From: CALNYS01 sp942490855
Lineage (GTDB): Bacteria > Planctomycetota > Phycisphaerae > Phycisphaerales > UBA1924
Direction of reading: 5' to 3'
DNA length: 64,000 nt
Assembly: GCA_942490855.1 (NCBI GenBank)
Contig: CALNYS010000001.1
Location: forward strand, 1 to 64,000
Shown here: positions 1 through 9,287 of the stretch, in pieces
Layout: every line of letters begins with the position of its first letter
Numbering within the stretch: the first letter of the stretch is position 1
Notes under the pieces: model-generated
What the model saw: only the letters and a program-made list of their open reading frames with translations
The model's database searches: none
Told to the model about the DNA's origin: nothing
Translations under genes and position numbers: made by a program

Positions 1-18
1 CTCAACATTGAACTAAAC

Positions 19-1077
19 ATGAGAGGTAGTGCAATAAAGAAAATGATTTACAAAAGCGGTGTTATTCTTGCTCTATGGCTTATGCTCACCAACCAAGTAT
101 TTTCCCATCAAGTTGAGACACTTTACCTGCATATTCCCGGCACGATATCCCAGGAAGCACAGGCGCTCCTGCGAGCGCTACCCGATCCGAACCTGGGACC
201 TGCATTCCCGGACGCTGATGATATCGAAAAATGGAAGGCTGCACAAAAAGCGGCAGAGGCCCATAATCTCGAAATGCAGAAAGACTTGGTCGATCGTCTA
301 CAGCCAAACGTGACGAAGAGGGACTTCGGAGGTGTACCCGTCCTCGATATTAAGGCTAGGGGGTGGGAAGACAATGGCAAAGTGCTGGTATACACGCACG
401 GTGGTGCCTACACGTTTCAAAGTGCCGCGTCAACCCTTGCCAGCAGTGCCTTGGTCTCAGATCGCACTGGGATTCGTGTCATATCCGTCGACTACACACT
501 GGCACCGCACTCAAAGTGGCGACAGACGATCGCACAGGTCATCACAGTTTTCAATGAACTCAAAAAACAAGGTTACGCCATGGCCGATATTGCTATCTAC
601 GGTGATTCGGCGGGAGGCGGAATGGCTGCCGGTGTTGTTCTGAAGATGCGTGACGATGGCAAGGGTATGCCGGCCGCGGTGGTCTTGTGGTCACCCTGGG
701 CTGACATCACCGAGACCGGTGACACCTACGAGACGCTGAAGCTGGCTGAGCCGATGTACTTATACGAGAAACACCTGAAGCACTCTGCTGATGCCTACGC
801 CGATCCGAAGGATCAGAAGAATCCATATGTGTCACCGGTATACGGAGACTACACAAAGGGCTTTCCACCAACACTGATACAGGGTGGCACCAAAGAGATT
901 TTCCTGAGTAACTTTATTCGGCTTTACCAGGCCTTGGATTCGGATGGGCAGAAAGTTAAGCTCGACCTCTACGAGGGGATGTCACACGTATTTCAGGCCT
1001 TCATGCCTGACACACTGGAGTCAAAAATGGCACTGGGGAAAGTTGATGCCTTTCTTAAGCAACACCTTAGTAAATAA
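19..1077 (+). CDS. Secreted alpha/beta hydrolase (HSL/steryl-acetyl-hydrolase type)
   Basis: A 352-residue serine hydrolase of the alpha/beta fold, probably a carboxylesterase on small acyl esters. The first 29 residues are a basic stretch followed by a hydrophobic segment ending in FSH, which looks like a signal peptide, so a periplasmic or secreted enzyme is inferred. The oxyanion-hole motif HGGAY is at residues 127-131, the nucleophile elbow GDSAGG at 195-200 with Ser197, and a C-terminal SHVFQ supplies His323. The usual acidic residue would fall near Glu293 in GGTKEIFLS, where family members often have Asp. An internal ATG at 43 is an alternative start. Base composition and codon use are much more AT-rich than everything after base 2870, so the gene belongs to the foreign first segment. 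The substrate cannot be told from sequence. Confidence 0.85.
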   Translation: MRGSAIKKMIYKSGVILALWLMLTNQVFSHQVETLYLHIPGTISQEAQALLRALPDPNLGPAFPDADDIEKWKAAQKAAEAHNLEMQKDLVDRLQPNVTKRDFGGVPVLDIKARGWEDNGKVLVYTHGGAYTFQSAASTLASSALVSDRTGIRVISVDYTLAPHSKWRQTIAQVITVFNELKKQGYAMADIAIYGDSAGGGMAAGVVLKMRDDGKGMPAAVVLWSPWADITETGDTYETLKLAEPMYLYEKHLKHSADAYADPKDQKNPYVSPVYGDYTKGFPPTLIQGGTKEIFLSNFIRLYQALDSDGQKVKLDLYEGMSHVFQAFMPDTLESKMALGKVDAFLKQHLSK

Positions 1078-1127
1078 TGAATTCGAATATTGTCTAACTG
1101 AAGAATCAGACATGAAGACACCAGCAA

Positions 1128-1424
1128 CTCTACAAAGAGCGCTGGCAGATCGAACTGTTTTGCAAATGGATCAAGCAGAACCTAAAGGTTAAGCCTTTTC
1201 TCGGCACATCCCGCAATACAGTGCTTACCCAGCTCTGGATTGCATTGTGCGTGTATCTGCTGCTCTCTTTTCTGGATTTTAAAGCAAGAATTGGCGCGTC
1301 TCTCTCAGAAATGCTGCGAGTTCTGCAGCTCAACCTATTTGAAAGGCAGCTGGTCTTGGATTTATTTAAGCCACCGGATATACGACAACCTCTTGTTTCG
1401 CCACAACTTTCAATGTGGAGTTAA
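1128..1424 (+). pseudogene. C-terminal remnant of an IS4-family transposase
   Basis: An open frame from about 1128 to the stop at 1424 encodes the end of a DDE transposase. It contains LYKERWQIELFCKWIKQ, which fits the IS4 signature Y-(2)-R-(3)-E-(6)-K exactly. It is followed by FLGTSRNTVLTQLWIALCV and LLQLNLFERQ-type segments typical of that family's C-terminus (here VLQLNLFERQL). A stop codon lies just upstream in this frame at 1113, and the catalytic DDE aspartates are absent, so only the last third remains. No terminal inverted repeats or target duplication could be made out. A short open frame from 1221 (GTG) covers part of it. It fills most of the 400-base gap between the hydrolase and the membrane protein; the rest of that gap shows nothing recognisable. 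Confidence 0.8.
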
Positions 1425-1476
1425 CTATGGGACAGCAATGAATCAATAAAACAAAAAGAATACCCAAGAGGCCGCT

Positions 1477-3078
1477 ATGAGCGTAAAGAGTCTTTTTTCC
1501 TGCATCTCAATTCTGTTTATTATAGCGATACAAACCTCAGTTTCTGTTGCTGACGACGAACAGCGTACAGCCAGTATTACTCAGGAGTATGAAGAAGCTG
1601 AAATTATCGGGAAAAGCGTCTCTGAGGGGATACATCGGACAAATCAAAGAAGTGGTATTCCGATCATTATAAGTTGGTTGCACATATTAGATAATGCTCA
1701 ATCATATGAATCAGATAAAAGCAGTGTGCTTGCATATGCTAACCAGGTGCCGAATGATTTGATGCAAACATTGAAGTCAGTTGATAGTGGAGGAGGAGGT
1801 CCTGGATTTTTTGGAGTGGTGGCTCTCTCTGTCATGTCAATTTGCTCAGGGTTCTTGGTTATTTTTGCAATTAAAAAATTAAAGCCACCAGTTATTACTA
1901 AACGTAATAAACTCATCCCTCCTGAAAATGAGAATCTGCTGTCTTTCACGGCAATTTTTCTTAATAATTTCCCGGCAATTGCTCGTTTGCTATTAGCAAG
2001 CATGATCTCATCACTTATTTTTCTTGGTCTCGCAACTGAGGTTACAATTACTGGACGGATGTTTTTCCTGGCCCTACTTGCAATAGTTTTCATTTTTAAG
2101 CTTTGTAAAATATTGGCCAGGATAGTTTTTTCACCAGATGATATAAGGTATAGATTTTTCACCATAAATGAATCTTTGGTCAAACCCCTCTGCCTGTCAG
2201 TTTATTTATCTTTAGCATTACTCTTATCTAGCATTGTGCTGATAAATCTCTTTAATGAGCTTGGCGCTAGTTATCAAACTGTGACATGGTTAACGGTATT
2301 GGTTGGAACACTCATCGTTGTTGTTTGGGGTGTCCTCATATTTTATTTAAAGAAGCCGATAGCCCAGATGCTGATTTCCGAAGCTAATACTAAGAAATAC
2401 AGTCGGTTTTACGAGCAGATTGTGCGCAATTGGGATAGACCGGCACTCTTGTATTTACTCGTTATTTGGTCCCTCTGGGTTGGCCTGGAAATGTCCGGAA
2501 CAGTAGAGCGTGATGGCGCGTTTATTGCCAGTCTATTTATTGTGCCCGTTTATTTTATCTTAAGTTATTTTGGAAAAATATTTATTAACTCTGTGGTTGA
2601 ATCGCTCGCTCTCGATGAAAAACATGATGATCTTGCGGCAAAAGAGGAAAATGTTAATCAAGATGTCGGAGTAATTGTAGAAGACAACGAGGTAATAACT
2701 ACCAGAATAAACTTTTACTTTCGCCTGATAGTTTTAATTTCCCTCATAACATGGATACTTTCCATTTGGGGAGTAAATATCCCGTATGGCTCCTTTGCTG
2801 TAAAAGCCATTTTTGAGTCGTCCATCACTCTGGTTTTAGCTTTTTTCTGTTGGAAAATTGCTTCCCCGGGGCTGGTGCGGGCGGGAGAAAAAGCTGGTGC
2901 AGATCGTGGTGCGCCGCGCCTCGTAGCGCTTAGCCGTACTGCTTCTCGTAGTACTCGCGGTACGCGCCGGAGCGGACGCGTTCCCACCAGCTGGGGTTGT
3001 CGCGGTACCACGCGACGGTCGCCTCGAGGGCGCCGGGCCAAGCCGAGCGCGTGGGCTCCCAGCCGAGCTGGTTCTTGA
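1477..3078 (+). CDS. Mechanosensitive-channel-like membrane protein, 3' truncated at the contig join
   Basis: The genuine part is about 463 residues (1477 to about 2866). It has a signal peptide (residues 1-25, ending SVSVADDE), a periplasmic segment, then about eight hydrophobic segments separated by short basic loops. This layout resembles the N-terminal membrane region of large MscS-family channels, but the MscS pore and beta domain are missing because the sequence changes at about 2866. From there the frame continues to 3078 only by reading the antisense of rfbB, giving an Arg/Ser-rich tail (APRLVALSRTASRS and so on) that is not a real protein end. The gene is AT-rich with poly-T/A runs, unlike its GC-rich downstream neighbour. 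The MscS assignment is moderate; the truncation is clear. Confidence 0.6.
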   Translation: MSVKSLFSCISILFIIAIQTSVSVADDEQRTASITQEYEEAEIIGKSVSEGIHRTNQRSGIPIIISWLHILDNAQSYESDKSSVLAYANQVPNDLMQTLKSVDSGGGGPGFFGVVALSVMSICSGFLVIFAIKKLKPPVITKRNKLIPPENENLLSFTAIFLNNFPAIARLLLASMISSLIFLGLATEVTITGRMFFLALLAIVFIFKLCKILARIVFSPDDIRYRFFTINESLVKPLCLSVYLSLALLLSSIVLINLFNELGASYQTVTWLTVLVGTLIVVVWGVLIFYLKKPIAQMLISEANTKKYSRFYEQIVRNWDRPALLYLLVIWSLWVGLEMSGTVERDGAFIASLFIVPVYFILSYFGKIFINSVVESLALDEKHDDLAAKEENVNQDVGVIVEDNEVITTRINFYFRLIVLISLITWILSIWGVNIPYGSFAVKAIFESSITLVLAFFCWKIASPGLVRAGEKAGADRGAPRLVALSRTASRSTRGTRRSGRVPTSWGCRGTTRRSPRGRRAKPSAWAPSRAGS

Positions 3079-3940
3079 TTTTGCTCGCGTCGATGGCGTA
3101 GCGCCGGTCGTGCCCGAGGCGGTCGGTGACGGGGCGGATCATCTCCTCGCCGTGGCCCATGATCGCGAGGATCGCGTGGGTGAGCTCGAGGTTGGAGCGT
3201 TCGTTGTTGCCGCCGATGTTGTAGACGTCGCCGGGCGTTCCCTTTTCGAGCACGGTGACGATGGCCTCGGCGTGGTCGTCGACGTGCAGCCAGTCGCGCA
3301 CGTTTTTGCCGTCGCCGTAGAGCGGGACGGGCTCACCCTGGATGAGGTTGGTCACGAAGAGGGGGATGACCTTTTCGGGGAACTGGTAGGGCCCGAAGTT
3401 GTTGGAGCAGCGGGTGATCATCACCTCGGAGCCGAACGTGTGGTGCGCGGCGCGGGCGAGGAGATCGCTGCCCGCCTTGCTCGCCGAGTAGGGGCTGCTC
3501 GGGGCGATGGGCGTGTCTTCGGTAAAGAGGAGGTCGGGGCGGTCGAGGGGGAGGTCGCCGTAGACCTCGTCGGTGCTGACGTGGACGAAGCGTCGCCCGC
3601 CGGCGCGGCGGGCGCTGTCGAGCAGCACCTGCGTGCCCACGATGTTGCTGTCGATGAACGGGCGCGAGTCGATGATCGAGCGGTCCACGTGGCTCTCGGC
3701 GGCGAGGTGCAGCACCGCGTCGCAGCGTTCCATGAGGGGGTCAACGGTCTCGGCGTCGCGGATGTCGCCGCGGACGAACTCGTAGCGCGGGTTGTCCTCG
3801 ATGTCGCTGAGGTTCTCGAGGTTGCCCGAGTAGGTCAGCACGTCGAGGTTGACGACGTTCCACTCGGGGCGTTCGCGCAGGATGAAGCGGACGAGGTTGG
3901 AGCCGATAAATCCGGCGCCGCCGGTGACGAGTACGCGCAT
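2930..3940 (-). CDS. rfbB: dTDP-glucose 4,6-dehydratase
   Basis: A 336-residue extended short-chain dehydrogenase that converts dTDP-glucose to dTDP-4-keto-6-deoxyglucose, the second step of dTDP-L-rhamnose synthesis. The NAD-binding glycine motif GGAGFIG is at residues 7-13, the catalytic STDEVYG at 122-128 (Thr123, Asp124, Glu125) and the YxxxK pair at Tyr151/Lys155 in YSASK. Length is normal for RmlB. It lies 3 bases downstream of rfbD and is surely co-transcribed with it. The thymidylyltransferase that feeds it (rmlA, 32910) is at the far end of the polysaccharide locus. Its 3' end lies only about 60 bases from the composition break at 2866. Confidence 0.95.
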   Translation of the reverse strand: MRVLVTGGAGFIGSNLVRFILRERPEWNVVNLDVLTYSGNLENLSDIEDNPRYEFVRGDIRDAETVDPLMERCDAVLHLAAESHVDRSIIDSRPFIDSNIVGTQVLLDSARRAGGRRFVHVSTDEVYGDLPLDRPDLLFTEDTPIAPSSPYSASKAGSDLLARAAHHTFGSEVMITRCSNNFGPYQFPEKVIPLFVTNLIQGEPVPLYGDGKNVRDWLHVDDHAEAIVTVLEKGTPGDVYNIGGNNERSNLELTHAILAIMGHGEEMIRPVTDRLGHDRRYAIDASKIKNQLGWEPTRSAWPGALEATVAWYRDNPSWWERVRSGAYREYYEKQYG

Positions 3941-3943
3941 GGG

Positions 3944-4810
3944 TCAGCAGGCCTTTCGCGGCGCTTCGGGCGCCGAGGCGAGGATCGTATCGAGCGTGCG
4001 CGCAAGCGCGTCGCGCCAGTGGGAGATGGGGCCGACGATGGCTTCGGTCGCCGAGAGATCGAGAACGCTGTAGGCCGGGCGCTCGGCGTCGCGCGGGAAC
4101 TCGTCGGTCGTGCAGGGCTCGATGCGGCACGCCGGGTTGACGCGCTCGCCGATCGCGGTGGCGAAGTCGAACCAGGTGCAGTCGCCGGAATCGCACCCGT
4201 GGAAGTAGCCGCGGGCGCCGGCGTCGAGGAGCGCGCGCGTGGTGCGCACGAGCTGGTCGGCGCTGGTGGGGCGTCCGCGCTGGTCGCTCACGACCTTCAG
4301 CTCCGGCTTCTCGGCGCAGAGGCGGGCGATGGTGCGGACGAAGTTGTTCGCGTGGGGGGCGTAGAGCCAGCTGGTGCGCACGCAGAGGAAGTCGGCGCCC
4401 GAGGCGTCGAGGGCTTCCTCCCCCGCGAGCTTGGTCCGCCCGTACGCGCTGCGGGGGGCCCGGGGGTGATCGACGGGGTAGGGGGTGTCGCCCCGCCCGT
4501 CGAAGACGTAGTCGGTGGAGTAGTGGACCAGCGTGGCGCCGATAGCGCGGCAGCGTTCGGCGAGGGTCGCGACGCCCGTCCCGTTGAGAGCGAGGGCATC
4601 ATCCTCGTGGTGCTCGGCGGCGTCGACGTTGGTGTACGCCGAGCAGTTGATAACCAGGCGGGCGGTCTCGGGGAGAGCGCCGCCGGCCGCCGGGTCGGTC
4701 AGGTCGAAGCCGGGGTAATCGAGAGCGATGACGCCCGGCCCGAGGGCCCGCGACCATTCTGTCCCGAGCATGCCCCCGGCCCCGATCAGGATGGTGTGGT
4801 CGGTTGTCAT
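3944..4810 (-). CDS. rfbD: dTDP-4-dehydrorhamnose reductase
   Basis: A 288-residue SDR-family reductase that makes dTDP-L-rhamnose from the 4-keto sugar. Residues 8-16 hold the dinucleotide-binding GAGGMLG-type loop. STDYVFDG is at 98-105 and YGRTK (Tyr123, Lys127) is the catalytic pair; all are RmlD hallmarks. The start is ATG at 4810, preceded by a strong GAGGAGG ribosome site; the frame stays open to 4900 but that extension is not family-like. It is the first gene of the minus-strand rfbD-rfbB pair and is transcribed away from the beta-helix gene at 5174. Confidence 0.93.
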   Translation of the reverse strand: MTTDHTILIGAGGMLGTEWSRALGPGVIALDYPGFDLTDPAAGGALPETARLVINCSAYTNVDAAEHHEDDALALNGTGVATLAERCRAIGATLVHYSTDYVFDGRGDTPYPVDHPRAPRSAYGRTKLAGEEALDASGADFLCVRTSWLYAPHANNFVRTIARLCAEKPELKVVSDQRGRPTSADQLVRTTRALLDAGARGYFHGCDSGDCTWFDFATAIGERVNPACRIEPCTTDEFPRDAERPAYSVLDLSATEAIVGPISHWRDALARTLDTILASAPEAPRKAC

Positions 4811-5173
4811 CCGCGGCCCTCCTCGGAGCGTTTCATCGGCTGGGGCGGGGGATGAGGCCAGCCAGAGAGTCCTGAGTTCGTCTATTCTCGGGCCGCACAC
4901 GGCCCGGGGGTCGTACGTATGTATATGGATCGCCGGTTCGCTCTGCGGCCGGCGTCACGCGATGTCGCGTGGAAGGGTCCGAGAACTCACTCGCTTTCCC
5001 CGTTTCGCTCCTCGGGGGTCCGGTCCTGACGGCTGGACGCTCTGTAGGGGTGGGGGGGACCCGGGAGATCACGCTGCCCACGAGGCAGAGAAAAGGGTGG
5101 CAAGCATAAGCAGGGGCTTCCTTTACGAGCCGACAGATCCTCCTGTATGCAAGAGTCACCCGGAGGCCCGCGC
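4811..5173. promoter_or_regulatory. Divergent intergenic region between rfbD and the beta-helix gene
   Basis: A 363-base gap separating the minus-strand rfbDB pair from the plus-strand exopolysaccharide genes, so it should carry promoters in both directions. No convincing gene fits here; the open frames are GC-rich shadows. A short AT-richer patch (GTACGTATGTATATGG near 4914-4929) is the only obvious composition change. No -35/-10 or sigma-54 pair could be assigned with confidence. Confidence 0.4.
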
Positions 5174-7942
5174 ATGAACTTCGCACATGATCCCTCGTCC
5201 GACACGCCCGCCCTTCTCGCGCCCCGATGGGGGCGAGCACTCGGCTCAGCGGCTGCGGCCGCGGCGATCACCCTGGCGGCGGGGCAGGCAGTTGCCCGCG
5301 ACGTCGTCCCAGCCCCCGACCCGCAGAAGGTCGCGGTGCAGTTGGAGACGGACTGCCTGTACTGGGACCTGTGTGTGGGCGGTCAGCGGAACGAGGCGAC
5401 GGAACGCCTCGCCGAGCAGATCGCGGAGGGGATGACCGACCCGGACGCGCTGTATGTGATTGATCTGCCGCAGCTCGGGATGGAATGGATGTCGCCCGAC
5501 TCGAAAACGATGAACGGGTTGCACGGCGAGCGGATCAACCGCCGCCAGCTCGCGCTCTATCGCAGCGGGTACGAGGGGCGCGTCGAGAACGCGCTTCTTG
5601 ACGTGATCGAGCAGGTGCAGGAGATGCGCCCCGGCGTGCGTCTGAGCGTGAGCGGCTTCCGCCCGCTTGAGATGCGCAACACGCGAGGCGAGGCGTACGG
5701 TCGTCTGACGGACGCGTTCTCGTTCGTGACGATCGAGGACGAGGTTGAATTTACCTCGTCGCGTTCGTTCGACCGCTGGCTCGACAAGATGAACATCGAC
5801 GAGGACATGGCGGCGCTGGTGCGCACCGACGGGGGGTGGGTTCTCGCGGGCGAGGACGACCTCCTCGACGGGATCAGCGAACCGCTCGGCCAGTCGTATG
5901 TCTCGGCGTGGCCCGACGAGGAGGGTGCCCTCGACGGCGCTCTTGACGCGGAGACCTTCGAGGACCTCGGCGGAGACGACGGCGACGACGCGGGGAACCG
6001 GATCTCGATGGGCCCGGTTGACGGCGAGCCCGACGACGGCTCGATGGCCGTGGCGCACGGGTTGCGCCGGCTTTCGCAGCTCGAGATCGTCCAGCACGAG
6101 CACCTGAGCACGACCGCCCCGGTGAGCAACCGCGGGAACACGCAGCCTGATGAGGGCGAGCCCGACGACGGCGGCGGCGACAGCGGTCCTGACGAGACGC
6201 CCGGCGAGGGCGATATCGATCCCCCCGACGATTCCGGCGGCGAGCCGGACGGCAACCCCACGGGCGCGGCGCCGCTGCTGATCCCGGGCACGGGGTGGGC
6301 CAGCGCGACGGTCGTGACCGGCGTCAACGGCGACCCGTCTGCCGACGGCGCGGACGCGAAGGCGATCGCCCGCTGGGACGTGGTGCCCTACCAGACCATC
6401 ACCGGGAGCTTCGAGATCGGCGTGGTGGCGTTCCACTACGGCGGGATCGAGCGCGTGGACTTCGCGGTCAACGGCGGCCCGTGGCAGTCGATCGACTACC
6501 TGCGGGAAAACGAGCGCACCGGCGTGATGGAATACGTGGCGCGTATTGACAGCGCGACGCTCCCGGACGGCCCGGTCGAGGTCCGCGCGATCGCGTACCC
6601 GAAGAACGGCGTTCCCCGCGTGCTCGGCGGCGAGCTGGTCCCCGAGTCGGTCAAGAACGGCGAGCACTCGCTCTTCCTGGCGTCCAACGACAACGGCTCG
6701 CTCCCGGAGGAGAAGGCGTACGTCTCTCCCTCGGGTTCTGATTCCGCCGGCGACGGCAGCGAAGCGCGCCCGTACGCCTCGATCATGAAGGCCGTGAAGT
6801 CGATCGCGGACCGCTCGGGCGGGACTGCCGACGGCGGCACGGTCTACCTCATGGAAGGCGATCACCAGTGGGGCTCGTACGCGTACGCCCTGCTGACGAC
6901 GAACAGCAACCGCTGGCTCACCGTCGAGCCGGCGCCCGGCCTGACCAAGGACGACGTGCGGATCGCGGGGAGCAACAGCCCGCGCTGGTGGGACGGCATC
7001 CGCCTCCCGCTCCAGCGGATCCGCGACGTGACGATCGTTCACCCGACGTCGCTCTCGTCCACTTCTGGTGGTGCGGGGATCTGGCTTGAGGACTGCCTCT
7101 TCGTCGGCCCCGGCGCCGAGACGGACGGCGACTACGCCAGCGCGACGGGCTACCACCCGATCAACGAGGCGAAGTTCTCCGCTCGCGGCGTGTACGTGAC
7201 GGACACGAACTTCGAGGACGTGAAGCGTCCGAGCATCGAGTGGACGCTCGCCCGCAACGTTGAGTTCCATCGCATCGGTCTTGACGCGTTCTTCAACCCT
7301 CGCATGCTTCTCAACTGCGAGGTGCACGATCAGGGCACCGCGGGCAACGTGGGTCACCGCGACGTGATCCAGTTCTTCCAGGGCAGCGACAACACGATCA
7401 TCTACGGCTTCGAAGCGGTGGACAACATCGTCGGGCAGCCGATCTTCTCCCGCGGTTTCGACGGCGACCGCCGGATGGACAACGCCGCGTTCGTGAACGT
7501 GATCATCGATCACGCGGAGTGGGACGGCGGCGTGCACAAGAGCCAGTGGCAGCAGAACAGCGACCACGTCCTCTTCTGGCACGTGACGCTCCTGAACAAC
7601 CCGCTGCTCATCCGCGACGACGGCGCCGACGTGACCCACCTCACGAACTTCTCGGTGCGCAACAGTGTGCTCGAGACCCTCGTGTACACCGCGACCGGGC
7701 AGGCCGTCGAGGCCCTGGACTTCCGGGACAACCACTTCATCGACACCACCTCGTACCTGGCGATCTCGCCCGGGCGCGTGCTCTCTCTGGGCGACCCGAT
7801 GTTCACCAACCGCCCGGCGCTCGATTACCGCCCGGCGCCGGGTTCCCCGCTTGTTGATCGAGTGGACACCGCCCTCGTGCCGATTGACCTGAACATGCAC
7901 GACCGCGGCGACATGGCGAGCGTCGGGTGCTTCGAGCGGTAA
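5174..7942 (+). CDS. Secreted right-handed beta-helix protein, possible polysaccharide lyase or epimerase
   Basis: A protein of about 922 residues. ATG at 5174 is chosen over 5147 because CGGAGG sits about 10 bases upstream and the N-terminus becomes a good signal peptide (an Ala-rich core ending in GQAVA). After a mixed N-terminal domain comes a low-complexity linker rich in Asp, Gly, Glu and Pro. Next is a beta-sandwich-like segment around IERVDFAVNGGPW. The C-terminal half begins with AYVSPSGSDSAGDGSE, the DUF1565-type entry to pectate-lyase-like parallel beta-helices, and contains repeated rungs with DNTIIYGFEAVDN-like turns. It lies directly upstream of the exopolysaccharide operon, which suggests it trims, modifies or binds the polymer outside the cell. 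Catalytic residues are not identifiable by eye. Confidence 0.7.
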   Translation: MNFAHDPSSDTPALLAPRWGRALGSAAAAAAITLAAGQAVARDVVPAPDPQKVAVQLETDCLYWDLCVGGQRNEATERLAEQIAEGMTDPDALYVIDLPQLGMEWMSPDSKTMNGLHGERINRRQLALYRSGYEGRVENALLDVIEQVQEMRPGVRLSVSGFRPLEMRNTRGEAYGRLTDAFSFVTIEDEVEFTSSRSFDRWLDKMNIDEDMAALVRTDGGWVLAGEDDLLDGISEPLGQSYVSAWPDEEGALDGALDAETFEDLGGDDGDDAGNRISMGPVDGEPDDGSMAVAHGLRRLSQLEIVQHEHLSTTAPVSNRGNTQPDEGEPDDGGGDSGPDETPGEGDIDPPDDSGGEPDGNPTGAAPLLIPGTGWASATVVTGVNGDPSADGADAKAIARWDVVPYQTITGSFEIGVVAFHYGGIERVDFAVNGGPWQSIDYLRENERTGVMEYVARIDSATLPDGPVEVRAIAYPKNGVPRVLGGELVPESVKNGEHSLFLASNDNGSLPEEKAYVSPSGSDSAGDGSEARPYASIMKAVKSIADRSGGTADGGTVYLMEGDHQWGSYAYALLTTNSNRWLTVEPAPGLTKDDVRIAGSNSPRWWDGIRLPLQRIRDVTIVHPTSLSSTSGGAGIWLEDCLFVGPGAETDGDYASATGYHPINEAKFSARGVYVTDTNFEDVKRPSIEWTLARNVEFHRIGLDAFFNPRMLLNCEVHDQGTAGNVGHRDVIQFFQGSDNTIIYGFEAVDNIVGQPIFSRGFDGDRRMDNAAFVNVIIDHAEWDGGVHKSQWQQNSDHVLFWHVTLLNNPLLIRDDGADVTHLTNFSVRNSVLETLVYTATGQAVEALDFRDNHFIDTTSYLAISPGRVLSLGDPMFTNRPALDYRPAPGSPLVDRVDTALVPIDLNMHDRGDMASVGCFER

Positions 7943-7972
7943 GACCCCCGCTCTCGCAGGACACGTCAAGAC

Positions 7973-9287
7973 ATGAGTCAGTTGACCATTGCCAACGCGG
8001 CGCCGGACACCGGGAATCTCGGTGTGTCGGCGTTGTGTTTTTCCGTCCTCGAGGGCGTGCTCCGGCGCGCGCCCGGGACGCGCGTCGTCCTCTTCGACCA
8101 CGGGGTCGGGGAGCGCGGGGCGGAGCTCGAGACGGACCGCGGCGTGAGCACGTACGCGCTGTGCGGCGCGAAGAACTCACGCCGCTTCCACCAGGCCGAG
8201 TCGCTGCCCGGGAACCTCGCGCTGGCGCGCCTCGGGTACAGCGGGCGCGGCCCGGCGCGGGCGATCCGCCAGTCCGATGCGCTCCTTGATATCTCCGGCG
8301 GCGACAGCTTCTCTGACATCTACGGCGCCCGCCGCTTCCAGACGGTCTGCATGCTCAAGCACCTCGCGCTGCGTCTCGGCACGCCGCTCGTGCTGCTCCC
8401 GCAGACGTACGGCCCGTTCGCGAGCCCGGACGCGGAGCGTGCCGCCGCACGCTTCGTGCGCGCCGCGAGCGTCGCGTGGGCGCGGGACGAGCCGCTCCTA
8501 TGAGGTGCTGCGCGAGCTGGCGGGGGACGCGTTCGATCCCGATCGCCACCGCTGCGGCGTGGACGTCGCGTTCGCGCTCGGGCGTCTGGCGCCGGGGGAT
8601 CTGCCCGACCCGATCCCGGCGTGGCTGGAGGACGACGCCCCCGTCGCGGGGCTGAACGTGAGCGGGCTGATCTACAACCAGGGCGAGCGGGCGCGCGAGC
8701 AGTACGGGCTGGCGTTTGATTACGCGCCGGCCGTGCGGGAACTCGTGGAGAAGATCCTGGCGAGCGAGGCGGACGCGCGGGTGCTGCTGACGCCGCACGT
8801 CGCGCCGCCGAACCCGGAGTCCGCGGAGTCCGACGAGCGGGCGTGCCGGGCGCTGGTCGCGTCGCTTCCCGCGGGGCTGCGCGAGCGCTGCGCCGTGGCG
8901 CCGGCGCTGACGGACCCGCGTCACGCGAAGTGGCTGATCTCGCAATGCGACTGGTTCTGCGGCACGCGGATGCACTCGACGATCGCCGGGCTGTCGTCGG
9001 GGGTCCCCACGGCGACGCTCGCGTACTCGGGCAAGGCGCAGGGCGTCTTCGAGTCGTGCGGGCAGGGCGACGGCGTGGCGGACATGCGCTCGCTCGACGG
9101 CGCGGAGGCGGTGGCGATCGCGCTGGCATCGTGGAACGAGCGGACGCGCGTGCGAGAATCGCTTCGCGTCGGGCTGCCCGACGTGATGGAGACCGCCGAG
9201 CGTCAGATGGATCACATCGTCGGCGCGGCGCTGGGGCGCTGCGCGGGGACGGTGGGGGCCTCGCTGGTTGACGAGCCGGCGGCGTGA
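7973..9287 (+). pseudogene. Polysaccharide pyruvyl transferase family protein, interrupted by one frameshift
   Basis: Two overlapping frames together make one protein of about 437 residues. The first (7973-8503) has the family N-terminus (NTGNLGVSAL-like: DTGNLGVSALCFSVLEG), then SGGDSFSDIYG and LPQTYGPF, and stops after WARDEPLL. The second, ending at 9287, continues with SYEVLRELAG and holds GTRMHSTIAGLSSGVPT. Removing one C at 8492-8493 restores WARDERSYEVL, the usual family reading. The protein would add pyruvyl ketals, or act in a related way, on the exopolysaccharide. The frameshift may be real or a consensus error. It starts the packed operon: the next start (GTG 9284) overlaps its stop. 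A second, intact homologue is at 14166. Confidence 0.75.

Noticed and set aside
2866..3078. The end of the membrane-protein frame considered as a real fused C-terminus
   Set aside because: It is the antisense of rfbB, Arg/Ser-rich and without similarity to channel proteins.
3110..4855. A 581-codon plus-strand frame across rfbB and rfbD
   Set aside because: Antisense shadow; both minus-strand genes have complete catalytic motifs.
4811..5173. Riboswitch or small RNA in the rfbD/beta-helix gap
   Set aside because: No conserved aptamer-like core or terminator hairpin was recognisable; only divergent promoters are expected.
5246..8101. A 951-codon open frame on the minus strand opposite the beta-helix gene
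   Set aside because: Arg/Val/His-rich shadow caused by GC-biased third positions; the plus strand has a signal peptide, ribosome site and recognisable domain.
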